This document shows positions 19,845 through 30,997 of a stretch of DNA of 32,922 bases, in pieces (positions within the stretch are counted from its first letter, which is position 1; every line of letters starts with the position of its first letter). The stretch is from Azonexus sp. Lineage in GTDB: Bacteria > Pseudomonadota > Gammaproteobacteria > Burkholderiales > Rhodocyclaceae. Both the position numbers and the translations under genes were made by a program. Under the pieces are notes generated by a model. It made no database searches and was not told where the DNA came from. It worked only from the letters and a program-made list of their open reading frames with translations. The DNA lies in the NCBI GenBank assembly GCA_030824535.1, contig JAVBXO010000094.1:1-32922 (forward strand), read 5' to 3'.

Positions 19845-22800
19845 TCAGACGCCCAGTCGGCCAAGCATCGCCTTGGCTTGTTCAACCAGATCAGGGGGAG
19901 CGCCGGCAATGACTTCGCGCAGCAGCTCGCTGGCACCGTCAGCATCGCCCATTTCCTCATAAGCCTTGGCCAGATCAAGCTTGGTATTGGCTTCTTCCCA
20001 ATCCTGACCATGTTCGGCCGCAGGTGCCGGCGCAAAAATCGAGGCCACCGCCGCCTCGACCACACCGCCCGCAGACTTGGGCGGAGCGAGATCGAGATCT
20101 ATCGTGGTGATATCGAACTTCGGCTGCTCCATGACCTGCGTCATGAACATCGACGCGCCAAGGTCAACATCGAAATCCAGGCTGCCGGAATCCGCATCTT
20201 CCGCCATCAGCCCGGCCCCCGCGATCACCGTTGCCGCTGGATCAATCGCTGGCTTGGCCGGAGCAACAGGTGGCGGCATGTCAAAATCAAAGTCCAGCGA
20301 CATTTCGCTCGACTTTTTGGGCGCTTCCCCAACGACTGGCTTGGCAGCTGCAGTCTGAGGCATCTCCAGCGCCCCCAGATCAAAGCTCGTATCCATGACG
20401 TTCATCGGATCCGGCATGATCATCGTGCCTTCAGCCGAGAAATTCGTTTCCGGCACCGAGTTGCCAGAAAGCGCAGCGCTTGCCCCAACGTTCAAATCAA
20501 AGTCAAGCGCACTGGGCTCTTCAACCGAAAGAATGCCGCTATTGCTACCCAGGTCGAAATCAAGCGTGATGACATCGTGCGCATCGCTGACTGGCGCCGC
20601 TGGTTTGCTGTCGCTCTTTGCAGCGAGCACCGGAGCAGGCTCCGGAACGCCCAGATCGAAATCAAGCGTCATCATTTCAGCAGCGGCTACTGGCTCAGGA
20701 GCGGGAGCAACCGGCTCGCCGGCCGACGGCAGGATCAGCGTGGATTTGGAAAAATCGTCGTCCGGCTTGGCCGCAAATACAGGAGCTTCGACCGGAGGAG
20801 CCACCGGGGCTGCCGCTGGCGTGAAGAATGGTTCAGGCTCGGGACTACTCTTGGAGAAGAAATCACTGCTTTCCGACAAGGAGGTTTGCGGCGCCTCACT
20901 GCGGGCAAATGGAGAATCCCCGGCGGCACCAAAATACAGCGGATTATTCGGGTCCAGCTTGACACCAAGCGCCGCAACCTTCGCCCAATCCGGTCCCTGA
21001 CCGTCGGTTTGCGCATATAGCTCACTGGCCAGGGTTTCAAACTGCTTCAGGCTGCCCCGCGAAGCATAAATCTCCAGCAATTTGGCATGAATTGCCGTGC
21101 GCTGAGGATCCTTGTTCAAGGCGTCGAGCAGGATTTCCTCGGCCTGGGTATCACGCCCATAGGCAATGTAAACATCAGCCTCGGCGACCGGATCAACCTC
21201 ATCGGTATCGATCATTGCGGCACCGGTCTGACTGAAGTCAGCCGTTTGCAACGGAATATTCGCCGTATCAACGCTCTGTCCGCCGGTCATCCGGAATACC
21301 GAATTGGGCCCAAGGCTGGAAGGTACAGGTGCTGTGCTGGCTAGCGGCGGTGAATCCTTGATTCCACGGCGGCGATACATGGCAAAGCCACCCAGACCCA
21401 ACAGCGCCAGCAAGCCTCCCACGCCACCAAAAAGCATCACGGGATCAGCCAGCAATGAATCAATCAGATCCGGCTCAGGCGGCGGCGGTGGCGGTGGTAC
21501 AACTACCCGCTTCGGCTTGGGTGCTGGCGGCTTGACCTCCTGCGTTGCCGGTTCAGCAGGTTTAACTTCCGCCGGTTTGACTTCAGCAGGCTTGGCCGGC
21601 TCGGCGGGCTTGGGTGGATCGGACGGCTTGAGCGGCGGCACTTCTGCAGCGCGAACCACTTCCTGCGGCTTGACTGCCGGCTCGACAGGTTTTGCCGCTT
21701 CTGCCACCGGACGCGGCGCTACCGGCGCTGGCGCGACGGCAGTAACTGGTGGCCGCACTTCTTCCTTTTTCGGTACAGCAGCCTGCTGTAGCTCTGCCAA
21801 TTTCTGATTTTTCATCTCCAGAAGTTTCTGGAGATCAGCGACATTCTTTTCCAGAGTTGCCAAGCGTTCCTGCGCCTCTTTGTAGGCCTTGTCGCGGGCA
21901 ATTCTGTCCTCCTCTACACCGGCCGACTTGAGCGCATCCGGCCCCTTGGCAGGAGCATCCGTCCTTGCAACCTTGACCTGATCCTTGGCCTTCTCCGCAG
22001 GAGGCGTCTTGTCCTCAAGCTTTGCCGAAATTTTGCCGGAGCTCGACTGAGCCGACGCAGCCTCATTTTTTGCTGGCGCATTGGCCGTCGCCGCCGCCAG
22101 CTTCTGGCGATAGCCATGCCAGTCCTGAGCTTGCGCCAGATAGGTACGGCGAGCCTCGGCAGGAGGAATGGACTCCAGTTCATCCTTCTGGGGAATCGCC
22201 AGAATGGCACCTTCCTTCAGACGATGAATACTCTTGCCGACAAAAGCATCAGGATTATTGCGGAACAGGCCAATCAGCATTTGTTCCAGTGAAACGCCGG
22301 GAACTCGCATCTCGCCTGCAATGCGCTGCAGCGTGTCACCATGATGGACCACGCGAGTTCCAGCCATTTCTGAAGATGGCTTTTTGACCTCTGCCGGGGA
22401 CTCGCTAACGGTCGGCTTGCGACTTGTCGGTCTTTCCGGAGCAGTTGCCTTGATATCCATGGCGCCGGCACCACGCACCGTCTCCACCACCTTGGCGTCG
22501 ACAATCGAGCGCACAGCAGACTGAGGCGCAAGATCCGGCGGATCAAGCAGGAAGGTATATTCGCGTACCAAGCGGCCGCTGGGCCAATCGAGCTCCATCA
22601 AAAAATCGACGAAAGGCTCATTGAGCGGTTTAAGCGAAGTCAGCTTGACAACAGTTTGCCCCGAAGGACGTTTTTCGAGATTAAAACGAAGATCGTTGAG
22701 GACTGAGGAATACTCGATACCGGCCTGCTTGAAGGCGTCTCTTTGGGCCAGCCTGACCGTCATCCCAAGCAATTCGTCCTTGTTGGCCGAAACATCCAAC

Positions 22801-23000
22801 TCAGCCCGCAAGGGTTGCCCCAGACCGGAAAAGACCGTCAGCTTACCCAAGCCAGCCGCTTCCGCCCCCCAAGGCGCAAAGGCCATGCAGGATGCAATAG
22901 CCATTGCTAGCACACGTTTATTGAACCTAGCGATATTCGTTTCGTTCACGGCGAAACCCTGAGCGTCGATTTTGGGGAGTTTGAAATTAACATCATGCAT
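19845..23000 (-). CDS. fimV: FimV/HubP-like pilus-associated peptidoglycan-binding protein
   Basis: LGKLTVFSGLGQPLRAELDVSANKDELLGM N-terminal domain, LysM-like VVHHGDTLQRIAGEMRVPGVSLEQMLIGLFRNNPDAF, Pro/Lys-rich region, TM VMLFGGVGGLLALLGLGGFAMYRRRG, acidic C-terminus ending TKLDLAKAYEEMGDADGASELLREVI. Confidence 0.92.
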   Translation of the reverse strand: MHDVNFKLPKIDAQGFAVNETNIARFNKRVLAMAIASCMAFAPWGAEAAGLGKLTVFSGLGQPLRAELDVSANKDELLGMTVRLAQRDAFKQAGIEYSSVLNDLRFNLEKRPSGQTVVKLTSLKPLNEPFVDFLMELDWPSGRLVREYTFLLDPPDLAPQSAVRSIVDAKVVETVRGAGAMDIKATAPERPTSRKPTVSESPAEVKKPSSEMAGTRVVHHGDTLQRIAGEMRVPGVSLEQMLIGLFRNNPDAFVGKSIHRLKEGAILAIPQKDELESIPPAEARRTYLAQAQDWHGYRQKLAAATANAPAKNEAASAQSSSGKISAKLEDKTPPAEKAKDQVKVARTDAPAKGPDALKSAGVEEDRIARDKAYKEAQERLATLEKNVADLQKLLEMKNQKLAELQQAAVPKKEEVRPPVTAVAPAPVAPRPVAEAAKPVEPAVKPQEVVRAAEVPPLKPSDPPKPAEPAKPAEVKPAEVKPAEPATQEVKPPAPKPKRVVVPPPPPPPEPDLIDSLLADPVMLFGGVGGLLALLGLGGFAMYRRRGIKDSPPLASTAPVPSSLGPNSVFRMTGGQSVDTANIPLQTADFSQTGAAMIDTDEVDPVAEADVYIAYGRDTQAEEILLDALNKDPQRTAIHAKLLEIYASRGSLKQFETLASELYAQTDGQGPDWAKVAALGVKLDPNNPLYFGAAGDSPFARSEAPQTSLSESSDFFSKSSPEPEPFFTPAAAPVAPPVEAPVFAAKPDDDFSKSTLILPSAGEPVAPAPEPVAAAEMMTLDFDLGVPEPAPVLAAKSDSKPAAPVSDAHDVITLDFDLGSNSGILSVEEPSALDFDLNVGASAALSGNSVPETNFSAEGTMIMPDPMNVMDTSFDLGALEMPQTAAAKPVVGEAPKKSSEMSLDFDFDMPPPVAPAKPAIDPAATVIAGAGLMAEDADSGSLDFDVDLGASMFMTQVMEQPKFDITTIDLDLAPPKSAGGVVEAAVASIFAPAPAAEHGQDWEEANTKLDLAKAYEEMGDADGASELLREVIAGAPPDLVEQAKAMLGRLGV

Positions 23001-23059
23001 TTAGCAATGCAAGCTAAACTCATTACCCCATTGTTTGCAAAAATCCGGCGTTTAGCATC

Positions 23060-23087
23060 AAAAAGCGAGGCCCAGCCTCGCTTTTTT
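23060..23087 (-). terminator. Bidirectional-looking rho-independent terminator between asd and fimV
   Basis: AAAAAGCGAGGC CCA GCCTCGCTTTTTT; stem 23065-23071/23075-23081 flanked by A and T tracts. Confidence 0.85.
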
Positions 23088-23095
23088 GTTTTCTA

Positions 23096-24229
23096 TCAAG
23101 CCTCTAGCAGAATGCGCAACATACGGCGCAGCGGCTCGGCAGCGCCCCACAAAAGTTGGTCGCCACAGGTAAAGGCCGCCAGATATTCCGGCCCCATGGC
23201 CATTTTGTGCAAACGCCCCACCGGTACAGTCAGCGTACCGGTGACGGCAGCCGGGGTCAATTCGCGCTCGGAAATCTCGCGATCATTCGGCACAACCTTG
23301 GCCCAGGGATTGGCCTTGGCCAGCATGTCGCTGATTTCATCGAGCGGTACGTCCTTCTTCAGCTTGATGGTCAGCGCCTGGCTGTGGCAGCGCATGGCGC
23401 CGATGCGCACGCACAAGCCATCGATGGGAATCGAACCGGCTGTACGGAAAGCCGGCTTGCCGAGGATCTTGTTGCATTCGGCACCGCCCTTCCATTCTTC
23501 CTTGGACTGACCGTTCTCGTAAGGCACGTCGATCCACGGGATCAGCGAGCCGGCGAGCGGCGTGTTGCGGAAGTTCTTCTTCGGGAAGCTGTCCGAACGG
23601 ATGGTTTCGGCGACTTTTCGATCAATATCGAGAATGGCCGAAGCCGGATCGGCCAGCAGGTCGGCGACCGACGAATGGATTGCCCCCATCTGGGCGATCA
23701 GTTCGCGCATGTTCTGCGCCCCTGCGCCGGAAGCAGCCTGGTAGGTCATCGAACTTGCCCATTCGATCAGGTCGTTCTGGAATAGCCCACCCAGCCCCAT
23801 GAGCATCAGGGAAACCGTGCAATTGCCGCCAATCCAGTTCTTGCCGCCCTTGACCAGGGAATCCTTGATCACGTTCATATTGACCGGGTCAAGAATGATC
23901 ACGGCATCGTCGGCCATGCGCAGCGACGAAGCAGCATCAATCCAGTGACCGTTCCAGCCAGCTGCACGCAGCTTGGGGAAAACTTCCTTGGTGTAGTCGC
24001 CGCCCTGGCAGGTAATGATGATCTCGCAAGCCTTCAGCGCATCGATATTCGAGGCATCCTGCAAGGGCAGAGAAGCTTCCTTGCCGCCAAACACCGGCGC
24101 TTTGCCGCCAGCCGCGGAAGTGGAGAAATACACCGGGTCTATATGAGCGAAATCGCCCTCTTCGACCATCCGCTGCATCAGCACGGAACCAACCATGCCA
24201 CGCCAACCGACCAAACCAACCTTCTTCAT
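23096..24229 (-). CDS. asd: Aspartate-semialdehyde dehydrogenase
   Basis: [44 protein letters not shown]. Confidence 0.95.
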   Translation of the reverse strand: MKKVGLVGWRGMVGSVLMQRMVEEGDFAHIDPVYFSTSAAGGKAPVFGGKEASLPLQDASNIDALKACEIIITCQGGDYTKEVFPKLRAAGWNGHWIDAASSLRMADDAVIILDPVNMNVIKDSLVKGGKNWIGGNCTVSLMLMGLGGLFQNDLIEWASSMTYQAASGAGAQNMRELIAQMGAIHSSVADLLADPASAILDIDRKVAETIRSDSFPKKNFRNTPLAGSLIPWIDVPYENGQSKEEWKGGAECNKILGKPAFRTAGSIPIDGLCVRIGAMRCHSQALTIKLKKDVPLDEISDMLAKANPWAKVVPNDREISERELTPAAVTGTLTVPVGRLHKMAMGPEYLAAFTCGDQLLWGAAEPLRRMLRILLEA

Positions 24230-24321
24230 GTCATTTCCTTTATGGCAAGTTGCCTAGAATCGAGGAGCTGGAGCCGCTAGAAAACCCACTCGATCCTAAT
24301 ACCTAACAGCTCAATCCTAAC

Positions 24322-25374
24322 TCACAGTGCAGCGAGTACCGCGTCGCCCATTTCTCTGGTGCCGACCTTGTTTGTGCCGCGCTCGTAGATGTCACCGGTG
24401 CGATAGCCTTGGGCCAGCACTTTCTTGACGGCATTCTCGACACGCTGCGCCTGATCTTCCATGTTGAAGGTGTAACGCAGCATCATCGCCACCGACAGGA
24501 TGGTTGCCAGCGGATTGGCAACGCCCTTGCCGGCGATATCCGGGGCTGACCCATGCGAGGGCTCGTACATCCCCTTGTTGTTGGCATCGAGCGAGGCGGA
24601 CGGCAGCATGCCGATCGAACCGGTCAGCATCGAGGCCTCATCGGAGAGGATGTCGCCAAACATGTTGCCGGTGACCATTACATCGAACTGCTTCGGTGCC
24701 TTGACCAGCTGCATCGCGGCATTGTCGACCAGCATGTGGCTGAGTTCGACATCCGGGTAATCCTTGCTGACCTCGATCATGACGTCGCGCCAGAGCTGGG
24801 TGGCTTCAAGCACATTCATTTTGTCAATCGAGCACAGCTTCTTGTCGCGCTTCTGCGCCGCCTGGAAGGCAACATGACCAATGCGACGGATTTCCGACTC
24901 GCTATACACCATGGTATTGAAGCCGACGCGCTCGCCGTTTTCTTCACGCACGCCACGCGGCTGGCCGAAGTAGATATCACCGGTCAGTTCACGAACAATC
25001 AGGATATCGAGCCCGGCAACCACTTCCGGCTTGAGCGTGGAAGCGTTAGCCAGTTCCGGGTAAAGAATTGCCGGACGCAGGTTGGCAAACAAGGCAAGAT
25101 CCTTGCGAATGCCCAGCAGGCCACGCTCGGGGCGCAACTCGCGGGCCAGCGTGTCCCACTTCGGACCACCGACAGCGCCAAGCAGGATGGCATCAGCTTC
25201 GGCCGTCAGCTTTTTGGTCACTTCCGGATAAGGCGTGCCATGGACGTCATAGGCTCCGCCACCAATCAGGCCTTCTTCAAGTTCAAAGCCAAGATCAAGC
25301 GCTTGCAATACACGCACGGCTTCCGCCATGATCTCGGGACCAATGCCGTCGCCCGGCAGGACACAAATTTTCAT
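24322..25374 (-). CDS. leuB: 3-isopropylmalate dehydrogenase
   Basis: [69 protein letters not shown]. Confidence 0.95.
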   Translation of the reverse strand: MKICVLPGDGIGPEIMAEAVRVLQALDLGFELEEGLIGGGAYDVHGTPYPEVTKKLTAEADAILLGAVGGPKWDTLARELRPERGLLGIRKDLALFANLRPAILYPELANASTLKPEVVAGLDILIVRELTGDIYFGQPRGVREENGERVGFNTMVYSESEIRRIGHVAFQAAQKRDKKLCSIDKMNVLEATQLWRDVMIEVSKDYPDVELSHMLVDNAAMQLVKAPKQFDVMVTGNMFGDILSDEASMLTGSIGMLPSASLDANNKGMYEPSHGSAPDIAGKGVANPLATILSVAMMLRYTFNMEDQAQRVENAVKKVLAQGYRTGDIYERGTNKVGTREMGDAVLAAL

Positions 25375-25389
25375 GCTCTCTCCTGATAG

Positions 25390-26028
25390 TTATGCGAACA
25401 GCCAGGGCTGTTCGATGCGGCGCTTGGCCTCGAATTCACGAATTTTTTCAGCATGCCGCAGGGTCAGGCCAATATCGTCCCAACCGTTGAGCAGGCACTC
25501 CTTGCGGAAGGCGTCGATCTGGAACGGAATGCCATGACCGTCAGCACGAACGACCGTTTGCCCGGCCAGATCAATCAACAGCTTGTAACCTGGCGTCGCT
25601 TCAACCTGCTGGAACAGCGCCTCGATTTCGGCAGCCGGCAGCACGATGGGCAGGATGCCGTTCTTGAAGCAGTTGTTGAAAAAGATGTCAGCAAAGGATG
25701 CGGCAATGATCGCCTTGAAACCGAAATCAAGCAGCGCCCATGGCGCGTGCTCACGTGAGCTGCCACAACCGAAGTTGGCGCGGGTTAACAAGACTTCAGC
25801 GCCTTGGTAACGCGGCTGATTGAGCACGAAATTCGGATTTTTCGGGCGACCGGCACTGTCCTGGCCCGGTTGACCAACATCCATGTAACGCCATTCGTCG
25901 AAGGCATTCGGACCAAAACCGGAACGCTTGATCGACTTGAGAAACTGCTTGGGAATGATGGCATCGGTGTCGACGTTATTACGGTCGAGCGGGGCCACCA
26001 GGCCCTCCAGACGTACGAACTTGTCCAT
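25390..26028 (-). CDS. leuD: 3-isopropylmalate dehydratase small subunit
   Basis: [54 protein letters not shown]. Confidence 0.95.
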   Translation of the reverse strand: MDKFVRLEGLVAPLDRNNVDTDAIIPKQFLKSIKRSGFGPNAFDEWRYMDVGQPGQDSAGRPKNPNFVLNQPRYQGAEVLLTRANFGCGSSREHAPWALLDFGFKAIIAASFADIFFNNCFKNGILPIVLPAAEIEALFQQVEATPGYKLLIDLAGQTVVRADGHGIPFQIDAFRKECLLNGWDDIGLTLRHAEKIREFEAKRRIEQPWLFA

Positions 26029-26036
26029 TTGAAACC

Positions 26037-26165
26037 TTATCTGGTTGCGCGCTGGATGGCTTCGCCACCCTTTTCAATATCCCGACCCATCCCCTGCACC
26101 GTATTACAAGCGCTCAGGGAAGTCAGTGAAACTACGGTCAACAGCGCAAAAACGAGCTTTTTCAT
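26037..26165 (-). CDS. Entericidin A/B-family small lipoprotein (42 aa)
   Basis: [42 protein letters not shown]: lipobox LSAC followed by the entericidin-type [18 protein letters not shown]. Below the ORF-track size cut-off. Confidence 0.85.
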   Translation of the reverse strand: MKKLVFALLTVVSLTSLSACNTVQGMGRDIEKGGEAIQRATR

Positions 26166-26179
26166 GAGTTCCTCCAGAA

Positions 26180-27586
26180 TCAGAGAATGTCACGCACATC
26201 GGCAAAGCGACCAGCAATTGCCGCCGCTGCCGCCATCGCCGGACTCACCAGATGCGTGCGTCCGCCAGGCCCTTGGCGACCTTCAAAATTGCGGTTCGAG
26301 GTCGAAGCACAACGTTCACCCGGCTCAAGACGGTCAGCGTTCATCGCCAGACACATCGAGCATCCCGGTTCACGCCACTCAAAACCGGCCGCCACGAAAA
26401 TCTTGTCGAGCCCTTCCGCTTCGGCCTGGCGCTTGACCAGCCCGGAACCCGGCACCGCCAGGGCCAGCTTGACGTTCGCGGCCACACTACGACCCTTGAG
26501 CACGGCCGCAGCTTCGCGCAAGTCTTCAATGCGGGAATTGGTGCAGGAGCCAATGAAAATCTTGTCGACGGGAATCTGCGCAATCGGCGTATTGGGATAC
26601 AGGCCCATGTACTGCAGCGCCCGCTCCATGCCTTCGCGCTTGACCGGATCGCTTTCCTTCGCCGGATCGGGCACGACGGCATCGATGGCAACGACCATTT
26701 CCGGCGAGGTACCCCAGGTAACCTGCGGCTTGATGGCTTCCGCCTTGAGCTGGACCACCCGGTCATACTGCGCGCCAGCATCGGAATGCAGGGTACGCCA
26801 GTAGGCCACGGCCTTGTCCCAGGTGTCGCCGGTCGGCGAGAAAGGACGACCTTTCAAATAATTGATCGTGGTGTCGTCGACCGCAATAAAGCCCAGACGT
26901 GCGCCACCTTCGATGGCCATATTGCATAGGGTCATGCGCCCTTCCATCGACAGGCTGCGAATCGCCGAGCCGCCGAATTCGATGGCGTAGCCCGTACCGC
27001 CGGCCGTACCGATGGTGCCGATAATCGCCAGCGCGACATCCTTGGCGGTCACGCCCTTGCCCAGCTTGCCTTCGACGGCAACGAGCATGGTCTTGGATCG
27101 CTTCTGCACCAGACACTGCGTAGCCAGCACATGCTCGACCTCGGAAGTACCAATACCGTGCGCCATACAGGCGAATGCGCCATGCGTCGAGGTATGCGAG
27201 TCACCGCAAACCACGGTCATCCCTGGCAGGGTGGCACCGTTTTCCGGGCCGACCACGTGCAGGATGCCCATGCGCGGGTCTTTGAACGGAAAATAGGCCA
27301 AGGCACCGACTTCGCGGATATTGGCATCCAGCGTTTCGACCTGAAGGCGCGAGATGGGATCGGTGATCCCCTCTTCCCAATGATCCGTCGGCGTATTGTG
27401 ATCCGGCGTCGAAACAATGGAGGAAACTCGCCAGGGCTTGCGGCCAGCCAGCTTCAAACCCTCAAACGCTTGCGGGCTGGTGACTTCATGCACGAGATGG
27501 CGATCAATGTAGAGAAGCGCCGTGCCGTCATCTTCCTGATGAACAACATGGTTTTCCCAAAGCTTGTCGTAAAGAGTCTTCGACAT
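26180..27586 (-). CDS. leuC: 3-isopropylmalate dehydratase large subunit
   Basis: [69 protein letters not shown]. Confidence 0.95.
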   Translation of the reverse strand: MSKTLYDKLWENHVVHQEDDGTALLYIDRHLVHEVTSPQAFEGLKLAGRKPWRVSSIVSTPDHNTPTDHWEEGITDPISRLQVETLDANIREVGALAYFPFKDPRMGILHVVGPENGATLPGMTVVCGDSHTSTHGAFACMAHGIGTSEVEHVLATQCLVQKRSKTMLVAVEGKLGKGVTAKDVALAIIGTIGTAGGTGYAIEFGGSAIRSLSMEGRMTLCNMAIEGGARLGFIAVDDTTINYLKGRPFSPTGDTWDKAVAYWRTLHSDAGAQYDRVVQLKAEAIKPQVTWGTSPEMVVAIDAVVPDPAKESDPVKREGMERALQYMGLYPNTPIAQIPVDKIFIGSCTNSRIEDLREAAAVLKGRSVAANVKLALAVPGSGLVKRQAEAEGLDKIFVAAGFEWREPGCSMCLAMNADRLEPGERCASTSNRNFEGRQGPGGRTHLVSPAMAAAAAIAGRFADVRDIL

Positions 27587-27616
27587 GGAACCTGAATTCG
27601 GTATTAAAGCGCCAGA

Positions 27617-28804
27617 TTATTGCACAGGATCAGGGCTTTTTGGCCTCCCCGGGCCGTCGACCGCAGCAGCCTCGCCCAGCCAGCGATAAATCATCAGAAA
27701 GCCGGCAAATGCAAACAGGGAGCCGAGAGAAAAACTCCAGCCCGCCCCCCATTGATCCCAGGTTCGACCGCTGATCAATGCCCCCAGCAAACCACCGGCA
27801 CCGAAGGACAAACTGGAATACAAGGCCTGCCCACGCGCCTGAGCCTTGCCAGGAAACCAGCGATTCACCGCGACGATGGCTGACGCGTGATAGGCGCCGA
27901 AGGTCAGTCCATGCAGCAACTGGGCGATGACAGCGATGAACAATGAAGACATGCCCCAGCCGATCATCAGGAAGCGCAGCACGGCAGCACCAAAACAAAG
28001 CAGCATCACCGCGCGCAGCGAATGCCGCTGCATCACTTTGGGCATCACCATGAATACGCCGATTTCGGCCATGACGCCCAGCGACCAGAGAATACCCACC
28101 GCCGTTTTACTGTAGCCATGATCAGCGAGATGAATCGAATAGAAAACGTAATAGGCACCATGCGCCACCGACATGGCGAAACAGGCCGCCATGAAAGCCA
28201 GCACCGCCGGCTGACGCAGAATTCCCAGAACCGGCAGCAACAGCGGCGCATGAGCAAGGGCCCGTGCCTCGGGCAAAAAGAGCGCACACAGCAGGATGCC
28301 ACCGAGGATCGCCGAGCAAACCCACAGCACTGCAATCGGCGGCAGAAAATCGAGCAGCGCCCCCGTCGCCATGACCGCGACGATGAAGCCTATCGATCCC
28401 CACAGGCGAATCCGCGAATAACGACCGCGATCTTCACGCAAATGATCAAAAGTCAGGGCTTCGACGAGCGGCAGCGCACCACTCCAGAAGAAAGCCAGCA
28501 CTGCCATGGCCAGTAACATGCCCGGCAGGCGATCAAGCCAGAAAAACGCCAGGAAGCCCGCCAACCCCACCGCACCGGCTAGGCGAATGATGCTCAGGCG
28601 CCAACCATAATGGTCAGCAATCCAGCCCCAGAAGTTGGGACCGAACAGTCGCATCAACTGCATCTGCGACATCAACAGGCCGATATCCCAGGCAGAAAAT
28701 TTCAGCGACTGAAGATAGAGCCCGAAATACGGGGAAAAAGCCCCGATAAAGGCAAAGTAGAAAAAGTAATACCCCGAGAGGCGCCAGTAGGGCAAAGCGT
28801 GCAT
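27617..28804 (-). CDS. MFS transporter (MFS_1-like / HppT-YcaD-type)
   Basis: Many hydrophobic segments; YYFFYFAFIGAFSPYFGLYLQSLKFSAWDIGLLMSQMQLMRLFGPNFWGWIADH...LLHGLTFGAYHASAIVAVNRWFPGKAQARGQALYSSLSFGAGG. Confidence 0.8.
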   Translation of the reverse strand: MHALPYWRLSGYYFFYFAFIGAFSPYFGLYLQSLKFSAWDIGLLMSQMQLMRLFGPNFWGWIADHYGWRLSIIRLAGAVGLAGFLAFFWLDRLPGMLLAMAVLAFFWSGALPLVEALTFDHLREDRGRYSRIRLWGSIGFIVAVMATGALLDFLPPIAVLWVCSAILGGILLCALFLPEARALAHAPLLLPVLGILRQPAVLAFMAACFAMSVAHGAYYVFYSIHLADHGYSKTAVGILWSLGVMAEIGVFMVMPKVMQRHSLRAVMLLCFGAAVLRFLMIGWGMSSLFIAVIAQLLHGLTFGAYHASAIVAVNRWFPGKAQARGQALYSSLSFGAGGLLGALISGRTWDQWGAGWSFSLGSLFAFAGFLMIYRWLGEAAAVDGPGRPKSPDPVQ

Positions 28805-28843
28805 CGGTCCATTTTACCGGACACCCGCTCGGGCGGAGGCAGA

Positions 28844-29107
28844 TTACTGGGCTGCCTGTTGGCCGGCACGGAATGCCAGAAGCATGTTATAAAGCTCATC
28901 CTTGAGCTTGATGCGCTGCTTTTTCATGTCTTCCATGGTGAAATCAGCAATCGGCATGTCATGCTCTTCGAGGTCTTCCACCTTGCCCGTCAGGCGATGG
29001 TAGCTGTCAAACAGCTTGGCGAAATGGGCGTTACCCAGCTTGAGGGCGTGAATTGCGTCAGCCAATTCCGGAAATTCGTGATGAAGGTCATGGTGTTCAA
29101 CTTGCAT
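28844..29107 (-). CDS. YdcH-like DUF465 family protein
   Basis: MQVEHHDLHHEFPELADAIHALKLGNAHFAKLFDSYHRLTGKVEDLEEHDMPIADFTMEDMKKQRIKLKDELYNML. Confidence 0.85.
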   Translation of the reverse strand: MQVEHHDLHHEFPELADAIHALKLGNAHFAKLFDSYHRLTGKVEDLEEHDMPIADFTMEDMKKQRIKLKDELYNMLLAFRAGQQAAQ

Positions 29108-29162
29108 AGATAGTCTCCCTTAATACGGCTACCGCCATCAAAGCGGCACAAAACTTTAAATT

Positions 29163-30263
29163 TTACGCGATTTTTCCGGGAATGCGCGGGGTCTGACAGA
29201 GCACATCAGCACACTGCGCACGATGCCGCAAGGCATGATCCATCAGCACCAAAGCCAGCATCGCCTCGGCAATTGGCGTCGCGCGAATGCCGACACAGGG
29301 ATCATGGCGCCCCTGGGTTGCCACCTCAATCGGCTGCCCGTAGACATCAATGGAATGGCGCGCCTGGGCAATCGACGAGGTTGGCTTGATCGCCATATTG
29401 ACGACTATCTCCTGCCCAGTCGAAATACCGCCAAGAATCCCGCCGGCGTGATTGCTGGCAAAGCCCTCTGGCGTCATTTCGTCGCCATGTTCGCTGCCCT
29501 TTTGGGCAACGGAAGCGAAACCAGCGCCAATTTCAACGCCCTTGACGGCATTGATCCCCATCATGGCATAGGCAATTTCAGCATCAAGCCGGTCATACAC
29601 CGGCTCGCCCCAGCCCGGCGGCACGCCAGCAGCGGTCACGGTAATTTTCGCACCAACAGAATCGAGCGACTTGCGCAGTTCATCCATATAGTTTTCCAGC
29701 CGTGGAACAATCGCGGCGTTCGGCGCAAAAAACGCATTGCCGTCGATATCATCGGCCGCAACAAACGGAATTTCAATCGGCCCGAGCGCACTCATCCAGC
29801 CGCGAATGCTGATGCCGAAACGCTCAAGCAGCCACTTGCGGGCAATCGCCCCGGCCGCAACGCGCACCGCTGTTTCACGCGCCGACGAACGACCACCACC
29901 ACGGTAATCGCGGAAACCGTATTTCTGGGTGTAGGTATAGTCGGCATGCCCCGGACGGAAGGTTTCGGCGATGTTGCCGTAGTCCTTGCTGCGCTGATCC
30001 TGGTTACGAATCAGCAGACCAATCGGTGTTCCCGTAGTCTTCCCTTCGAAAACTCCGGAAAGAATTTCCACGCTATCCGGTTCACGCCGCTGCGTCACAT
30101 GCCGCGACGTCCCCGGCTTGCGCCGATCCAGCTCGGCTTGAATATCGGCCTCACACAAGGCGAGGCCCGGCGGGCAGCCATCGACAACACAACCAATGGC
30201 CGGGCCATGCGACTCACCAAAGGAAGTTACGGTAAACAGAGTGCCAAAGGTATTTCCGGACAT
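29163..30263 (-). CDS. aroC: Chorismate synthase
   Basis: [73 protein letters not shown]. Confidence 0.96.
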   Translation of the reverse strand: MSGNTFGTLFTVTSFGESHGPAIGCVVDGCPPGLALCEADIQAELDRRKPGTSRHVTQRREPDSVEILSGVFEGKTTGTPIGLLIRNQDQRSKDYGNIAETFRPGHADYTYTQKYGFRDYRGGGRSSARETAVRVAAGAIARKWLLERFGISIRGWMSALGPIEIPFVAADDIDGNAFFAPNAAIVPRLENYMDELRKSLDSVGAKITVTAAGVPPGWGEPVYDRLDAEIAYAMMGINAVKGVEIGAGFASVAQKGSEHGDEMTPEGFASNHAGGILGGISTGQEIVVNMAIKPTSSIAQARHSIDVYGQPIEVATQGRHDPCVGIRATPIAEAMLALVLMDHALRHRAQCADVLCQTPRIPGKIA

Positions 30264-30355
30264 GGAAGGGCCAATCGAATTCGCGGGGGCGGCAAGTTTA
30301 CCACGTTGGCAAAAAGCCCCGCCCCGGCCCGTTCACCGCAAAAACGATAGCGCGC

Positions 30356-30805
30356 TCAGGCCGGCGTCTCGTCCGGCCAGTTCTTGATGTAGTTCTTCAA
30401 CATCTTGTTCTCGAACCCCTGCTCTTCGAGAACGGCCTTGGCCACGTCCAGGAAAGAAATGACGCCCATCAGCATCGAGTCTTCGATCACCGGCAGATAG
30501 CGGGAATGTTTTTCGATCATCAGACGACGCAGGTCATTGGCCTCCATTTCCGGATAAGCCGTGACCGGGTCACGGACCATAACCTCGCCAACCAACACCC
30601 CGTCCGGACAAGCCCCGGTCTGCTTGAGTGCCAGCAAGACCTCGCGGAAGGAAAGCATGCCGACCATCTTCCCGCCAGACATCACCACCAGCGATCCAAC
30701 ATCGAGTTCAGCCATCAGGGTGATGGCCACAGTCAGCCGCTGCTCCGGGGTTGCAGTGTAAAGGGTGGCACCCTTGACGCGCAAAATCTCTCTAACCTTC
30801 ATCAA
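30356..30805 (-). CDS. Tandem CBS-domain protein
   Basis: MMKVREILRVKGATLYTATPEQRLTVAITLMAELDVGSLVVMSGGKMVGMLSFREVLLALKQ...VMVRDPVTAYPEMEANDLRRLMIEKHSRYLPVIEDSMLMGVISFLDVAKAV. Confidence 0.88.
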   Translation of the reverse strand: MMKVREILRVKGATLYTATPEQRLTVAITLMAELDVGSLVVMSGGKMVGMLSFREVLLALKQTGACPDGVLVGEVMVRDPVTAYPEMEANDLRRLMIEKHSRYLPVIEDSMLMGVISFLDVAKAVLEEQGFENKMLKNYIKNWPDETPA

Positions 30806-30962
30806 GCTTCTCCTGAAAATCCGTTTAATCGCCCGATCTTAGAACATCAGGCAAGTTTCGCAAAGACGAACGGAACCTCTAGCAAAAAACCCGGTCGATG
30901 ACCATTGCTGAAAACAAAAAAGTGCGTCCTCATAAATTTTTTCGATTCCGAGCGATTAATTC

Positions 30963-30991
30963 TTGCATATCGTCATAGTCATCTATACACT
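30963..30991 (+). promoter_or_regulatory. Candidate sigma70 promoter for the HTH gene
   Basis: TTGCAT-N17-TACACT in an AT-rich intergenic region about 80 bp before the start codon. Confidence 0.5.
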
Positions 30992-30997
30992 TCGATA

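Noticed and set aside
19776-21020. Long plus-strand ORF (414 aa) opposite fimV, Arg/His-rich
   Set aside because: Antisense shadow of the repetitive FimV tail; composition is an artefact of reading the reverse of Asp/Leu/Phe codons.
29223-30350. 375-aa plus-strand ORF opposite aroC
   Set aside because: Antisense shadow of a clear chorismate synthase.
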